A stretch of 64,000 bases of DNA from Periweissella beninensis (GCF_016908275.1 NZ_JAFBDN010000004.1:62001-126000); one strand, 5' to 3'; positions 1-9,488 are shown, counted from the stretch's first letter. Numbers and translations: made by a program. The notes: generated from the sequence alone by a model not told the origin.

Positions 1-450
1 CGCCTAGATTATGATACTACTGGGGCCTTAATTATGACTAATGATGGGGCCTTAATGCAACAATTAACCCATCCTAAATATGAGGTCGATAAGGTTTATA
101 CTGCTAAGGTTGAAGGCTTACCAACTAATGACCAACTCCAAACTTTGCGGCATGGTATTATCCTCGAGGGGAAAAAAACCAAACCCGCCAAAACTAAAAT
201 TTTAGCTACAAATACAAAAAAGGGCAAGACAACTAGTTTAGTTCAAATTACGATTCATGAGGGTCGTAATCATCAGGTTAAAAAAATGTTTAAAGCAATT
301 GGGCATGAGGTTGTTGGTTTGCGCCGAGAAAAATATGGCTTCCTTGATTTAACCGGATTACAACCAGGGGAGTATCGTGATTTACGGTTTGAAGAAGTTG
401 AAGCCTTACAAAGTGGCTTTGCTAACTTTAAGCAACAAGGGCGACTTTAA
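1..450 (+). CDS. rluB: Ribosomal pseudouridine synthase RluB/RsuA family, 3' part
   Basis: The reading frame is open from base 1, so the N-terminal S4 domain and first part of the catalytic domain lie outside the window; 149 residues are visible. It begins at RLDYDTTGAL, the conserved RsuA/RluB catalytic motif whose Asp (third visible residue) is the nucleophile that isomerises uridine in rRNA. Further on come the family motifs EGRNHQVKKMFKAIGHEV and LRREKYGFLDL. Homologues modify 23S rRNA in the cytoplasm. RluB against RsuA cannot be decided without the N terminus; RluB is the usual Firmicutes assignment. The next feature downstream is an FMN riboswitch with its own promoter, so this is the end of a separate transcript. 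Confidence 0.9.
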   Translation, partial: RLDYDTTGALIMTNDGALMQQLTHPKYEVDKVYTAKVEGLPTNDQLQTLRHGIILEGKKTKPAKTKILATNTKKGKTTSLVQITIHEGRNHQVKKMFKAIGHEVVGLRREKYGFLDLTGLQPGEYRDLRFEEVEALQSGFANFKQQGRL

Positions 451-479
451 ACATATTAAGAATTGATTATAAATAATTC

Positions 480-508
480 TTGACAACTTTTTAAGCATAA
501 GTTATGCT
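480..508 (+). promoter_or_regulatory. Sigma-A type promoter of the ribU leader
   Basis: A consensus -35 box TTGACA (480-485) and a -10-like TATGCT (503-508) are separated by 17 bases. They lie about 24 bases before the first helix of the FMN riboswitch, as expected for a riboswitch-led transcript. The -10 matches the consensus at four of six positions. Confidence 0.6.
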
Positions 509-531
509 TTAGTTAAATTAATATACAGTAA

Positions 532-644
532 ATCTTCAGGGCAGGGTGTAATTCCCGACCGGCGGTAAAGTCCGCGACCTTGTTTTTAACAAGTTGAACT
601 GGTGTGATTCCAGTACCGACAGTAAAGTCTGGTATGTAGAAGAT
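532..644 (+). promoter_or_regulatory. FMN riboswitch (RFN element)
   Basis: The conserved RFN blocks occur in order: P1 strand ATCTTC, then CAGGGCAGGGTG, TTCCCGACCGGCGGTAAAG, TCCGCGAC, a variable hairpin, GGTGTGATTCCAGTACCGAC, AGTAAAGTCTGG, and the closing P1 strand GAAGAT (639-644). This is the FMN-binding aptamer that shuts off riboflavin genes when FMN is abundant. It precedes the riboflavin transporter gene ribU. Bases 642-650 (GATTGGTTT) can pair with 665-673 (AAATCAATC) and so compete with the terminator that follows, which gives a plausible antiterminator for transcriptional control. Confidence 0.97.
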
Positions 645-668
645 TGGTTTATTTTGTTATGGACAAAT

Positions 669-704
669 CAATCCTCTTTGTGATGAAGACAGAGAGGATT
701 TTTA
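669..704 (+). terminator. Riboswitch-controlled intrinsic terminator
   Basis: AATCCTCT (670-677) pairs with AGAGGATT (693-700) and is followed by a T run. It lies between the FMN aptamer and ribU and overlaps the proposed antiterminator strand, so it is the likely expression platform. Confidence 0.85.
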
Positions 705-767
705 TTTGGCCAAATTTAATTGAATAGCCAAACCACGAAGATCCTGTATCAAAGGATGGTATATATT

Positions 768-1355
768 ATGCATAGTGTTTCTAGAACTAGACGATTAGTA
801 GTAATTGCTTTATTATCAGCAGTCGCAGCAGTTTTAATGATTTTTCCAACTTTACCAATGTTTGGTGGCTTTATGAAACTAGACTTTTCAGTGGTAATTG
901 TTTTGATTGGGATGTTAATCATGGACTTGCCAAGTGCGTTGGTCATCTTAGTATTTCGATCAGTCATTAAGGTTTTGATTATGAATAGTGGTGTCAATGA
1001 TTGGATTGGAATGCCAATGAATATTATTGCAATGGCACTTTTTATAACGTCAATTTGGCTATTTACCCGTAAAAGTCCTGTCCTTACTCTTAAAAACTAT
1101 ATTATTGGGGCAACTTTTGGTACTGTTAGTTTAACGATTGTGATGGCATTCTTAAATTATGTTTATGCAATTCCTCTTTATCAAAAATTTGCGAACTTTA
1201 GCTTAGCATCAGTGGGGTTAAATTTAAAGCAATGGATTGTTGAAATGGTCTTACCATTTAACTTAATTCAAGGAATTGTATTATCATTTGTAACAGCGCT
1301 TGTAATTTTTCCAATTTTAAATTATATTAAACAACAGAAAGTACAGTTAAAATAA
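768..1355 (+). CDS. ribU: Riboflavin ECF transporter S component RibU
   Basis: This is a 195-residue, strongly hydrophobic protein with about six predicted membrane segments, the size and pattern of ECF S-components. RibU-type features include the N-terminal RRLVVIALLSAVAAVLM, the MKLDFSVV segment near residue 37 and a VLIMNSG loop. In the membrane it binds riboflavin and works with a shared EcfAAT energising module not present in this window. The FMN riboswitch directly upstream fixes the substrate as a flavin. I chose the ATG at 768, preceded by AAAGGATGG at 751-759; an ATG at 756 is in the same frame but overlaps that ribosome binding site. Confidence 0.95.
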   Translation: MHSVSRTRRLVVIALLSAVAAVLMIFPTLPMFGGFMKLDFSVVIVLIGMLIMDLPSALVILVFRSVIKVLIMNSGVNDWIGMPMNIIAMALFITSIWLFTRKSPVLTLKNYIIGATFGTVSLTIVMAFLNYVYAIPLYQKFANFSLASVGLNLKQWIVEMVLPFNLIQGIVLSFVTALVIFPILNYIKQQKVQLK

Positions 1356-1374
1356 TTTAAAAAGAAGGCAGTTT

Positions 1375-2082
1375 ATGTATGAAACAAATACCGGCATCAC
1401 ACGCAATCTGACAGGGCGTGAGATGTCTTTTTATTTGATTATTTCGCTAATTTTAAATAGCATGGGCAACGGTTTAACGGTTGCTTGTAATCTGGGCAGT
1501 GCCATGTGGACTGCTTCCGCGGCTAATTTGGCATTAGTAACACGACAAGACATTAGCTTCATCCTTATTTTATATGGCATATTAGTGATTGGGCTAAATA
1601 TTATCTTGTTGGGTCATCTTGAGTGGCCGAGAATTATTGGTAATTTATTATTTATTGGCCCGTTTGGCTTTTTTGTTTCTCTTTGGGCGAGCTGGTTTGG
1701 TCGTATCGGCGTTGGTACTTTAAATTATGGTGTTCGACTTGGCTTAGATGTCTTAGGAATTATTTTACTAGCAATAGCGGTTTCGATTTATCAACGAGTT
1801 AATCTTATTTTACATCCAAATGACGATATGACGAATATTATTCGGTTTAAATATGTGCATGGAAACCCGATCTTAGCTCAATTATTAAATTTTACTTTTC
1901 CCTTAACGATCATTATAATCATTTGGATCGTTGAAAGAAAGATTGTGGCGTTTAATATCGGTACGTTATTTGCCTTTTTATGTCAAGGAGCTATCATTGG
2001 GTGGAGTGATCAGCATATTTTTCCCTATTTAAAACATCGTATTAATACATTGAAACAACAGCAACCAGTTCATAATAGATAG
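1375..2082 (+). CDS. YczE/YitT-like integral membrane protein
   Basis: This 235-residue protein has five to six hydrophobic stretches. Its first segment carries NSMGNGLTVACNLGSAMWTA, which fits the YczE/YyaS/YitT membrane family of Firmicutes. The function of the family is not established. It starts 19 bases after ribU with ribosome binding site AAGAAGG, and there is no terminator between them, so it probably shares the flavin-regulated transcript. A terminator follows. A flavin-related role is only suggested by the shared operon. Confidence 0.7.
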   Translation: MYETNTGITRNLTGREMSFYLIISLILNSMGNGLTVACNLGSAMWTASAANLALVTRQDISFILILYGILVIGLNIILLGHLEWPRIIGNLLFIGPFGFFVSLWASWFGRIGVGTLNYGVRLGLDVLGIILLAIAVSIYQRVNLILHPNDDMTNIIRFKYVHGNPILAQLLNFTFPLTIIIIIWIVERKIVAFNIGTLFAFLCQGAIIGWSDQHIFPYLKHRINTLKQQQPVHNR

Positions 2083-2133
2083 GCTAAATTAGTTGTTGTT
2101 AAGTATGTTGCTTTTGACAATTCACTAATCAGT

Positions 2134-2164
2134 AACGACTAGGCAAATGTCTAGTCGTTTTTAC
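2134..2164 (+). terminator. Terminator of ribU–yczE-like transcript
   Basis: A nine-base perfect stem AACGACTAG / CTAGTCGTT (2134-2142 with 2151-2159) has an eight-base loop and is followed by T residues. Confidence 0.85.
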
Positions 2165-2252
2165 TTAGTAATCTAATGGAACCTCAGTATCGCTAAAATG
2201 TTAAGTAATTAATTAAAATTAATAAAAGAGGCTTGCAACTTTGCTTTACTAA

Positions 2253-2284
2253 GTGTACTATAATTTGTAGTACAGGTGGTACAC
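2253..2284 (+). promoter_or_regulatory. Palindromic operator overlapping the -10 of the BceAB-type operon
   Basis: GTACTA-N7-TAGTAC is a perfect inverted repeat (2255-2260 and 2268-2273) that encloses the -10 hexamer TATAAT (2259-2264). A wider repeat GTGTAC (2253-2258) / GTACAC (2279-2284) also frames it. The nearest -35-like box, TTGCAA at 2233-2238, has a long 20-base spacing. GTGTACTA / TAGTAC half-sites resemble those described for YtrA-type GntR repressors of ABC transporter operons; that assignment is inference, and no such regulator is encoded in the window. Confidence 0.6.
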
Positions 2285-2338
2285 GCAATACACCACCAGC
2301 ATTAATCAATTTTAAATGGTCAGAAGGGAATCACAATT

Positions 2339-3091
2339 ATGAAAAACGTAATTGAAGTTAATAATTTAACGCAGGTTTATGGTCAAAAGACTAATAAACC
2401 ATATAAGGCTCTGAAAGGGATTGATCTCCAGGTTGCCAATGGCGAGTTTGTAGCAATCATGGGTCCTTCAGGATCTGGTAAATCTTCATTATTAAATGTG
2501 CTAGCAACATTGCAAGCTCCAACAAGTGGAACCGTTAAGGTTAACAATCAAGATATTTGGCAATTAAACGACAAAAACTTGGCTAAATTTAGAGGTGAAA
2601 CATTAGGCTTTATTTTTCAAGAGTACAATCTAATTGAAAGCCTTAATGTTTTTGATAATATTGCTTTGCCATTAAGCCTTCAAAAAATTAAAAAAGCTCA
2701 AATAAAAAAAGCGGTCCATTTAGTTGCCAAGCAACTTAATCTAACCGAACAGTTAAATAAATTTCCAACCGAGCTATCGGGAGGTCAAAAACAACGGGTT
2801 GCAGCAGCAAGAGCATTGGTGCATCAACCAAGTCTGATTTTTGGTGATGAACCTACCGGTGCACTTGATTCAAATAATGCACGTGAAATGATGAATTATT
2901 TATCAGCAATTAATATGGAAAATAATATTTCGATTTTAATGGTTACCCATGATGCTTTTTCAGCGAGTTTTGCGCAAAAAATTCATTTTTTGAGCGATGG
3001 TCAAATCGTACAAACGTTAGAACGACACAATGCTAGTCGAGAAGATTTCTATCGTGATGTCTTGACAACACTAGGAAACTTTAATGAATAG
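2339..3091 (+). CDS. BceA-type ABC transporter ATPase
   Basis: The protein is 250 residues, a typical length for MacB/BceA-class ATPases. It has Walker A GPSGSGKSS (about 42-50), Q-loop FQEYNL (about 93-98), signature LSGGQKQRV (146-154), Walker B LIFGDE (166-171) and H-loop THD. The FQEYNLIESLNVFDNIALPL stretch is typical of the antimicrobial-peptide-resistance group. It energises the FtsX-like permease encoded 10 bases downstream, in the membrane. Ribosome binding site AGAAGGGAA precedes the ATG. No BceRS-type two-component system lies next to it, unlike many such transporters; a GntR-type operator-like palindrome sits over the promoter instead. Confidence 0.9.
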   Translation: MKNVIEVNNLTQVYGQKTNKPYKALKGIDLQVANGEFVAIMGPSGSGKSSLLNVLATLQAPTSGTVKVNNQDIWQLNDKNLAKFRGETLGFIFQEYNLIESLNVFDNIALPLSLQKIKKAQIKKAVHLVAKQLNLTEQLNKFPTELSGGQKQRVAAARALVHQPSLIFGDEPTGALDSNNAREMMNYLSAINMENNISILMVTHDAFSASFAQKIHFLSDGQIVQTLERHNASREDFYRDVLTTLGNFNE

Positions 3092-3101
3092 GAGATAAAT
3101 T

Positions 3102-4955
3102 ATGTTATCAAAAATTGCTTTATCAACTATTAAACATCGGTTAAAAGATTTTATTGTGTTATTTACTGGTTTGACAATTGCAGTCGCAATCTTTTTTATG
3201 TTTACCACGATTGCTAATAATCGTGCTTTCTTAGAAGCTAATTCAATAATTCAGCAAATTACGTTAATTTTTGTGATTGGTGAATTTTTACTAGGATTCA
3301 TTACATTAATTTACTTAACATTTGCTAATAATTTTCTATTACAATTACGCCAACGTGAATATGGTTTATTGATGATGTATGGAGCCACTAAAAGCCAAGT
3401 TTCACAGTTATTATTTAGAGAAACTCTTATTTTAGGTTCATTAGCTTCAGTAGTCGGGATCTTCGTCGGTATGGCGTTGACAGCGATTGCAGGGAATGTT
3501 TTACAAAAATTACTATATTTGAATTTACCACATTGGCAATTTTTTAATGGTCGAGGCTTAATTGTTACGATTGTTTTCTTTGCAGTAATTCTAACAATTA
3601 ACGGTATTTGGAATGTATTGCATTTAAAACGCACGCAACTTAATGATTTACTCCATGCCAATCAAGTAAATGAAAAACTACCAACTAAAATGGGACGTTA
3701 TTTTATTTTTGGTATTTTGGGTATTATTTTGATGATTTTAAGTTTCATAATCATGCACAAAATTGCGCAAATGGGCTTGATGGGCTTAATCTTAGCTTTG
3801 ATTTTGAATGTGAGTGGAACATTCTTAATTATTCGTGCTAGTTTGATTTTAATTTTGAACGTCTTACAAAAGTTAACTGGTTCATATAAGGGATTACGGC
3901 GCTTTACGATTGGTCAGTTAACCTTCCGCTTAAGCGCATTTGATAAGCTACTAACAATTGTGACGCTAATGTTTGCATTAGCACTCGGTGCATTGAGTGT
4001 AGGTCGAGGCTTTCAAATGACTGTTCCTATTTTGGCTAGCCAAAATTCCGCATACACCATTGCAATTAAAGATCCAACTAAGCAAGAGACGGCAAATATT
4101 GACAAGTTAACAGGCGTTACGTTTAAGACCACTTATCAATATAAAATGGTAAATAAAGCCAAACTTTATTTAAGTAAAGCCGAGTTTAGTCAAGTTAACC
4201 TACCAGTATTAGCAACTAATGGTACTATGCAGACGCAAGAATCCTTAAAAATACCAAAGACAACTTACGCTGATGCCAAAGAACTGGCTAATAAATATCC
4301 ATCAGCTTTAAATCAATTATTGGTTAATATTACTGCTAATAATGTTAATGTTACTGCTAATAATATGGGAGCGATTGATGCTAGCTTTTTAAATAAAACC
4401 GCATTTGCTGTAGCCAAAGGGCAATCTGGTTCGATTACGGTTATTCGGGTTAAAGATTATAATGCTAATGAAACAACTTTAGCGGCGTTAGTTAAATCAC
4501 AAATGGCAAATCATTCTGATTTTTCAACGGATACCATTACTGGTACTTATCCTATTGTTCAACTATTACGTAGTTACATGGGGGGGATTGAGTTTATGGG
4601 CTTCTTCTTAGCAATTGCATTCTTAACAATGCTTGCAAGTACTTTAATGTTTAAAGTATTAAGTAATACAGCAATTGATAAAAAACGGTATCGCATTTTA
4701 TCAATGATTGGTGCTAATACTAGTTTACTTAAACAAACCAATGCTAAAGAAATTGGTGTTATCTTTGGTATTCCAATGATTATTGGGTTCTTAGATGTTT
4801 GGTTTGGTTTACCAATGTTTAAACCAATCATGGGCAACGTTTATTTAGGATTTGGTTTTGCGGCAGTTGTCGTAGTTATCTTATACGTATTGTATTACTT
4901 GTTAACAGTATTTTTATATCAAAAAATACTAGCATTAAAACAAAAGCACAATTAA
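3102..4955 (+). CDS. BceB-type FtsX-domain ABC permease
   Basis: This 617-residue membrane protein has ten or so hydrophobic segments in the BceB pattern. One comes at the N terminus, a FtsX-type cluster of segments spans about 50-300, a large polar (probably extracytoplasmic) region spans about 310-485, and a final group of three segments reaches the C terminus. The motif NFLLQLRQREYGLLMMYGAT after the second segment is characteristic. With the ATPase upstream it would form a transporter that removes or senses cell-wall-active peptides or lipid-II-binding compounds; the exact substrate cannot be read from sequence. Ribosome binding site TAGGAG precedes the start. Confidence 0.88.
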   Translation: MLSKIALSTIKHRLKDFIVLFTGLTIAVAIFFMFTTIANNRAFLEANSIIQQITLIFVIGEFLLGFITLIYLTFANNFLLQLRQREYGLLMMYGATKSQVSQLLFRETLILGSLASVVGIFVGMALTAIAGNVLQKLLYLNLPHWQFFNGRGLIVTIVFFAVILTINGIWNVLHLKRTQLNDLLHANQVNEKLPTKMGRYFIFGILGIILMILSFIIMHKIAQMGLMGLILALILNVSGTFLIIRASLILILNVLQKLTGSYKGLRRFTIGQLTFRLSAFDKLLTIVTLMFALALGALSVGRGFQMTVPILASQNSAYTIAIKDPTKQETANIDKLTGVTFKTTYQYKMVNKAKLYLSKAEFSQVNLPVLATNGTMQTQESLKIPKTTYADAKELANKYPSALNQLLVNITANNVNVTANNMGAIDASFLNKTAFAVAKGQSGSITVIRVKDYNANETTLAALVKSQMANHSDFSTDTITGTYPIVQLLRSYMGGIEFMGFFLAIAFLTMLASTLMFKVLSNTAIDKKRYRILSMIGANTSLLKQTNAKEIGVIFGIPMIIGFLDVWFGLPMFKPIMGNVYLGFGFAAVVVVILYVLYYLLTVFLYQKILALKQKHN

Positions 4956-4983
4956 CGGATGTTTTAAGCATAACGTTGATCAA

Positions 4984-5010
4984 GGTCTGGGGTAATCCCA
5001 GGCTTTTTTA
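4984..5010 (+). terminator. Terminator after the BceAB-type operon
   Basis: GTCTGGG (4985-4991) pairs with CCCAGGC (4997-5003) with a G-T wobble, and is followed by TTTTTT. Confidence 0.8.
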
Positions 5011-5221
5011 CTGCATTTTTGCTTGGCAAATAATAAGGAAGTGTTTGTGGTTTCGGTTAGGCAGTACTTATAGCGATGAATTAGTAAGCCATATTTTGAT
5101 AATATGGCCGGAAATATTAAATAAAAAGTAATATGCCTAATATAAGTTATATTGATCATTGATTAGGTGTATAATTTATATTCGGGAATTTATTTATATT
5201 ATCTATGAGAAGGATAAAATT

Positions 5222-8200
5222 TTGACAGAATTAATTTATAAAAGAGTTAATAATAATAGTTTCACACTTAAACTAGTCGATTTTAAAGTACAGGGATTAT
5301 TCGTTTATTTTAATCATAAATATAGACCATTACCGTTAGTAGCGGGAGCCTATTTAGTTAATATCAACGAATTAACGAATGATTATCATATTATTAATAC
5401 TACTAAGGGAAAAGTCGATTTTTATTTTCAAGAAAGCACTGGTCAATTTAAACGGTTAAATACAAATTTATTTAGGACCGTTACGCCAATTGGGCCGTTT
5501 AAATATCAAACGGTAGCAAATACCATGTTTTTCCACCGGACGGTTAATGGAAATTTAGCAATGATGCTTAATACGGTTCCTGGTATCCGCGGCTATATTG
5601 GTAATACGAGTATCACTGAGATTGAAACAACGCCAATAGCCATGATTTGGCGCGGTAGTATGGCAATACAACTATTGACAGTTGCAAAGCTTAGTCTCAA
5701 AATGATTGACCAAACTAATAATCATGGCATAGCAATAGCAGCTAAAATAATTAGTCAGGTTCATAATACGGTCATTTTTGAAATTACGATTAGTAAAGAA
5801 AAGTTGCATGATTTTTATCAAGAATTTGATTTAAAGACGGCAACGATTTTATTAAATACGTATTTAAAATTGACTTTTACGGAACTCCAAACGCGCCAAG
5901 ACATGGTCAAATTGCAAGGCTTTAGTGGCCAGACGCGTAATGAATTACAAAATATTTTAGTAAATCGGAAACCGGGTGAAAAAATTCGGGATAATATCTA
6001 TGCAAAATTTTTGCCAATTAAAGCGTTAACAACGGTACTTGAAAATCATCAATTGATGCATTTTTATCCTTATGTTAATAGTTATTTTAATTTAAAAGTG
6101 TCCTTAAGCTTAAGTCAATCTGAAACTAGCCAATTATTGCGAAATGACAAACAAAGAGCCTTAAACTTAGCTCATTTAAAGCATGTGGAGCCTAAGACTG
6201 GAATGGTAGTAATAGATATTAATGAAGATCTTTGGAAAAAATATTCAACAATCACAACCATTCTAGCGTTATTAACGGAATACGCGTTTAAAAGTGTGTA
6301 TCTGTTAGCACCACCTAATTTAGATTTAACTTTTTTAAACACAAAAATAGAAGCAGAATTACATATCGTTCAGCGAAATAGTGATCAAGCAATTCAAAGC
6401 CAAGCGCAAGCCGCATGGTTAATTGATAACGAACTAGTAGTTAGAGAAAACATGCCGCAACAAATGATTGCTGAGAAGTATACAATTACGGATGTTACCA
6501 GTGTTAATGATGGCTTACTTATTAAAGTCGACACAGCACAATTGATTTCGCAAAATAAGGATTTTTATCTAGTAATTACTAATCGTGATAATAAAGATCA
6601 ATATTATCTGGCAAGTGAAAATGTTGCTGAAGAGGCGTTAACCTTTAAGATAAGTAATACTATCCTTATTACAGAAATTTGGCCTCAAATATGGCAACAA
6701 CAAGGATTATTAGATTTAGGGTTGGTTATTGATAATCGTGATCATAGGCGGCAATTAGCGGAATTACCACGCTTGACGCTAATCGCGGCAACGCCAAAGC
6801 TACAAGCCAAAATTACCGATTGGTATTTGGACTTACATGCCAATTTAGATAAGCAATTAAGCACGAAAATTGGTTATGACAGTCATGTTATTAAATTGGC
6901 TGATGAAAACAATGTCTTGGTGTTGACTCCTTATATTAACAAGTCGTTGAAACTAACATTTGCAATTATAAAAGTTAAGCAAGCAATTCATACTAAGTTA
7001 GTTGAAAATGGCGTACCAATTCCGATTGCGAAGACACCTGATAGTCGAATTGCTAGTTATTATGCTGAACTCATCACAACTACTGAAGTTATTCCACAGA
7101 CAATTTTATATGAATCACGAGATGGACAAACGATTGTTGATTCACCATTAGCGATTTTTGATTATCTTAAAAAAGATACTTTTTTTGCTAATTATCAACA
7201 TATTTGGGTGATTAATAATCCTGACAATCCGACAATTCATGAATTAGATGAATATCAACAGGATAATGTTAAAGTCGTTATTAGAAATACCGCTGCATAT
7301 TTTAAAGCAATGGCAACTGCTAATTATTTAATCACTAATGCAACATTACCAGCATTTTTTGTCAAGCAGCCACAACAGATTATTGTAAACACCTGGCATG
7401 GCACACCACTTAAGCATATGGGATTTGATATGCCAGGTGATCCTGGTAAATCAAAAAATGTGGTCCGTAATTTTTTGATGGCTGATTATTTAATTTCTCC
7501 CAATACTCATACTACTAATATTTTATTAAATGGATATAAATTAGCTGGTCTTTTTACTGGTAAAATTATTGAAAATGGGTATCCTAGAATTGATTTTACG
7601 TTAAACGCGAATCAAGTCCAGCTTAAACAGCAACTTACAAAGCTAGGAATCAAACTTGATAATAATAAAAAAGTAATTGCTTGGACCCCAACTTGGAAAG
7701 GAGAGGCAGTCAATGCGCCGACTGATGATATTGCTAGTATAATTAAAAGTTTCAAACAGTTACAGACTAGTTTACCAGCATATAATGTCGTGCTAAAAGT
7801 GCATCCTTTTATTTATGATTTAATTAGAAATGAGCCTAGTTTAGTACATTCTTTAATTCCTGATAGCTTTGACCCTAATAAATTTTTAGGTCTTGTCGAT
7901 ATTTTAATCACTGATTATTCAAGTATCTTTTTTGATTATTTAGCAACTAAGAAACCAATTATCTTTTTTGTCCCCGATAAAGATGCTTATCAAGCTCAAC
8001 GTGGTTTATACTTAAAAGAAAAGAACCTACCGGGGCCAATTGAGCGTCGCTTGGCAAATGTCATTGATGATATTAACAATATTGATATAATTAACCTAAA
8101 ATATCAGCAGCAATATGCACAAATTGCTGCTGATATGGTTAAATATGATGATGGTCAGACTACTAAAAAATATGTTGATGCCATTTTTAAGGGTCAAACG

Positions 8201-9448
8201 AACAATCTTAAAATTATTCAACAACATCGTTTTAAGAAACGAATTTTAATTTATCCTGGTAGCTTAGCCAAAAACGGGATTACGACCAGTTATATTAATT
8301 TAATGAGTAATCTTGATTTTACGCAATATGATGTAACCCAAATTGGCGCATTAGCCACAGATGGTGGACTCGAAAACACATTAAAAGTACCAAAAAATGT
8401 CCGCCAAATGTTTTTGGTTGGCGCACCGCTTTTAACAGTTAATGAACGGCTTGAAGATGCCTACAATAATGAATTAGGTGTAAATGATCCCACCTTTTAT
8501 CCCCAAATAGGTTATGAAAGGAATATGCGACGATTATTGGGAAACCAAGTTTTTGATGTAGCAATTGATTATAGTGGCTATAGTTTCTATTGGGCACATA
8601 ACATAGTAGCGGCTAAGGCGACTAAGCATATTATTTTTATGCATAATGATTTAGCTGCAGATGCGCTGCGTAAGATTGGTGATTATAAACCACACTATCA
8701 GAATTTAACTACTTTATTTACGTTATTGAAGAAATTTGATTTGGCATTATCTGTTTCACCCGCACTTCGGGATATTAATGCTAAAAAACTGAAAGCATAT
8801 ATTAAACCACGTAAGATTAAGGCTCAAGTTAATACACTGAATTTAAAAAATTTAGAGCAAGCGTTGGCGGTAGATGTTACCCAAAAATTTAAAGTAATGG
8901 AAAATATTTTTGGAGAAACAATTGTTGATTTTGATGAAAATGTTGCTAATTTTGTTGTTTCAGCCCGACTTTCACCAGAAAAGAATCATCTTAATTTAAT
9001 TGAAGCATTTGCAAAATATGTTACTGACATTGATTATACTGCACGTTTGTACTGTTTGGGCCAAGGACCATTAGCAAGAATATTACAAGACAAAATTATA
9101 AACTTGCATATGGAAAAGCATATTTTTTTAGTCGGATATCTAGATAAACCATTCGAATTTATTCGAAAAACAGATTATTTTATTTTACCGTCATTATGGG
9201 AAGGACAACCAATGGTATTATTAGAAGCAATGACACTTGGTAAAAAAATATTAGCAACTAATATTGCGACTAATCAATATGTTATTGGCCGTCATGAAAA
9301 ATACGGCTGTTTAACTAATGGCACCACAGTAGCTGCTATCTTTAAGGGGCTAATAAAGTTAGTTAAGAGTACTAAACGCTATAAACAATTTAATGCGGAA
9401 AAATATAATAAACAAGCAATTAGAAATTTTTATCGGTATTTAAGATAA
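5222..9448 (+). CDS. Fused CDP-glycerol glycerophosphotransferase–GT4 glycosyltransferase
   Basis: This is a 1408-residue protein. About 600 N-terminal residues match nothing I recognise and look like beta-rich accessory modules. Then comes a teichoic-acid polymerase domain: YESRDGQTIVDSPLAIFDYL near 655, NTWHGTPLKHMG near 723 with the likely catalytic His, KVHPF, and TDYSSIFFDY near 897, matching TagF-type enzymes that move glycerol phosphate from CDP-glycerol. The last ~400 residues are a GT4 glycosyltransferase with SARLSPEKNH near 1247 and the EX7E-type region PSLWEGQPMVLLEAM near 1323. It probably builds and sugar-decorates a glycerol-phosphate wall polymer at the inner membrane face. 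The start is the TTG at 5222, with AGAAGGA eight bases before it; an upstream in-frame TTG at 5159 would lie on top of the likely -10 TATAAT (5170-5175). It stands alone between terminators. Confidence 0.85.
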   Translation: MTELIYKRVNNNSFTLKLVDFKVQGLFVYFNHKYRPLPLVAGAYLVNINELTNDYHIINTTKGKVDFYFQESTGQFKRLNTNLFRTVTPIGPFKYQTVANTMFFHRTVNGNLAMMLNTVPGIRGYIGNTSITEIETTPIAMIWRGSMAIQLLTVAKLSLKMIDQTNNHGIAIAAKIISQVHNTVIFEITISKEKLHDFYQEFDLKTATILLNTYLKLTFTELQTRQDMVKLQGFSGQTRNELQNILVNRKPGEKIRDNIYAKFLPIKALTTVLENHQLMHFYPYVNSYFNLKVSLSLSQSETSQLLRNDKQRALNLAHLKHVEPKTGMVVIDINEDLWKKYSTITTILALLTEYAFKSVYLLAPPNLDLTFLNTKIEAELHIVQRNSDQAIQSQAQAAWLIDNELVVRENMPQQMIAEKYTITDVTSVNDGLLIKVDTAQLISQNKDFYLVITNRDNKDQYYLASENVAEEALTFKISNTILITEIWPQIWQQQGLLDLGLVIDNRDHRRQLAELPRLTLIAATPKLQAKITDWYLDLHANLDKQLSTKIGYDSHVIKLADENNVLVLTPYINKSLKLTFAIIKVKQAIHTKLVENGVPIPIAKTPDSRIASYYAELITTTEVIPQTILYESRDGQTIVDSPLAIFDYLKKDTFFANYQHIWVINNPDNPTIHELDEYQQDNVKVVIRNTAAYFKAMATANYLITNATLPAFFVKQPQQIIVNTWHGTPLKHMGFDMPGDPGKSKNVVRNFLMADYLISPNTHTTNILLNGYKLAGLFTGKIIENGYPRIDFTLNANQVQLKQQLTKLGIKLDNNKKVIAWTPTWKGEAVNAPTDDIASIIKSFKQLQTSLPAYNVVLKVHPFIYDLIRNEPSLVHSLIPDSFDPNKFLGLVDILITDYSSIFFDYLATKKPIIFFVPDKDAYQAQRGLYLKEKNLPGPIERRLANVIDDINNIDIINLKYQQQYAQIAADMVKYDDGQTTKKYVDAIFKGQTNNLKIIQQHRFKKRILIYPGSLAKNGITTSYINLMSNLDFTQYDVTQIGALATDGGLENTLKVPKNVRQMFLVGAPLLTVNERLEDAYNNELGVNDPTFYPQIGYERNMRRLLGNQVFDVAIDYSGYSFYWAHNIVAAKATKHIIFMHNDLAADALRKIGDYKPHYQNLTTLFTLLKKFDLALSVSPALRDINAKKLKAYIKPRKIKAQVNTLNLKNLEQALAVDVTQKFKVMENIFGETIVDFDENVANFVVSARLSPEKNHLNLIEAFAKYVTDIDYTARLYCLGQGPLARILQDKIINLHMEKHIFLVGYLDKPFEFIRKTDYFILPSLWEGQPMVLLEAMTLGKKILATNIATNQYVIGRHEKYGCLTNGTTVAAIFKGLIKLVKSTKRYKQFNAEKYNKQAIRNFYRYLR

Positions 9449-9488
9449 TTATTTTTTAAATTAATTATGATAATTACAAAATAAAAAA

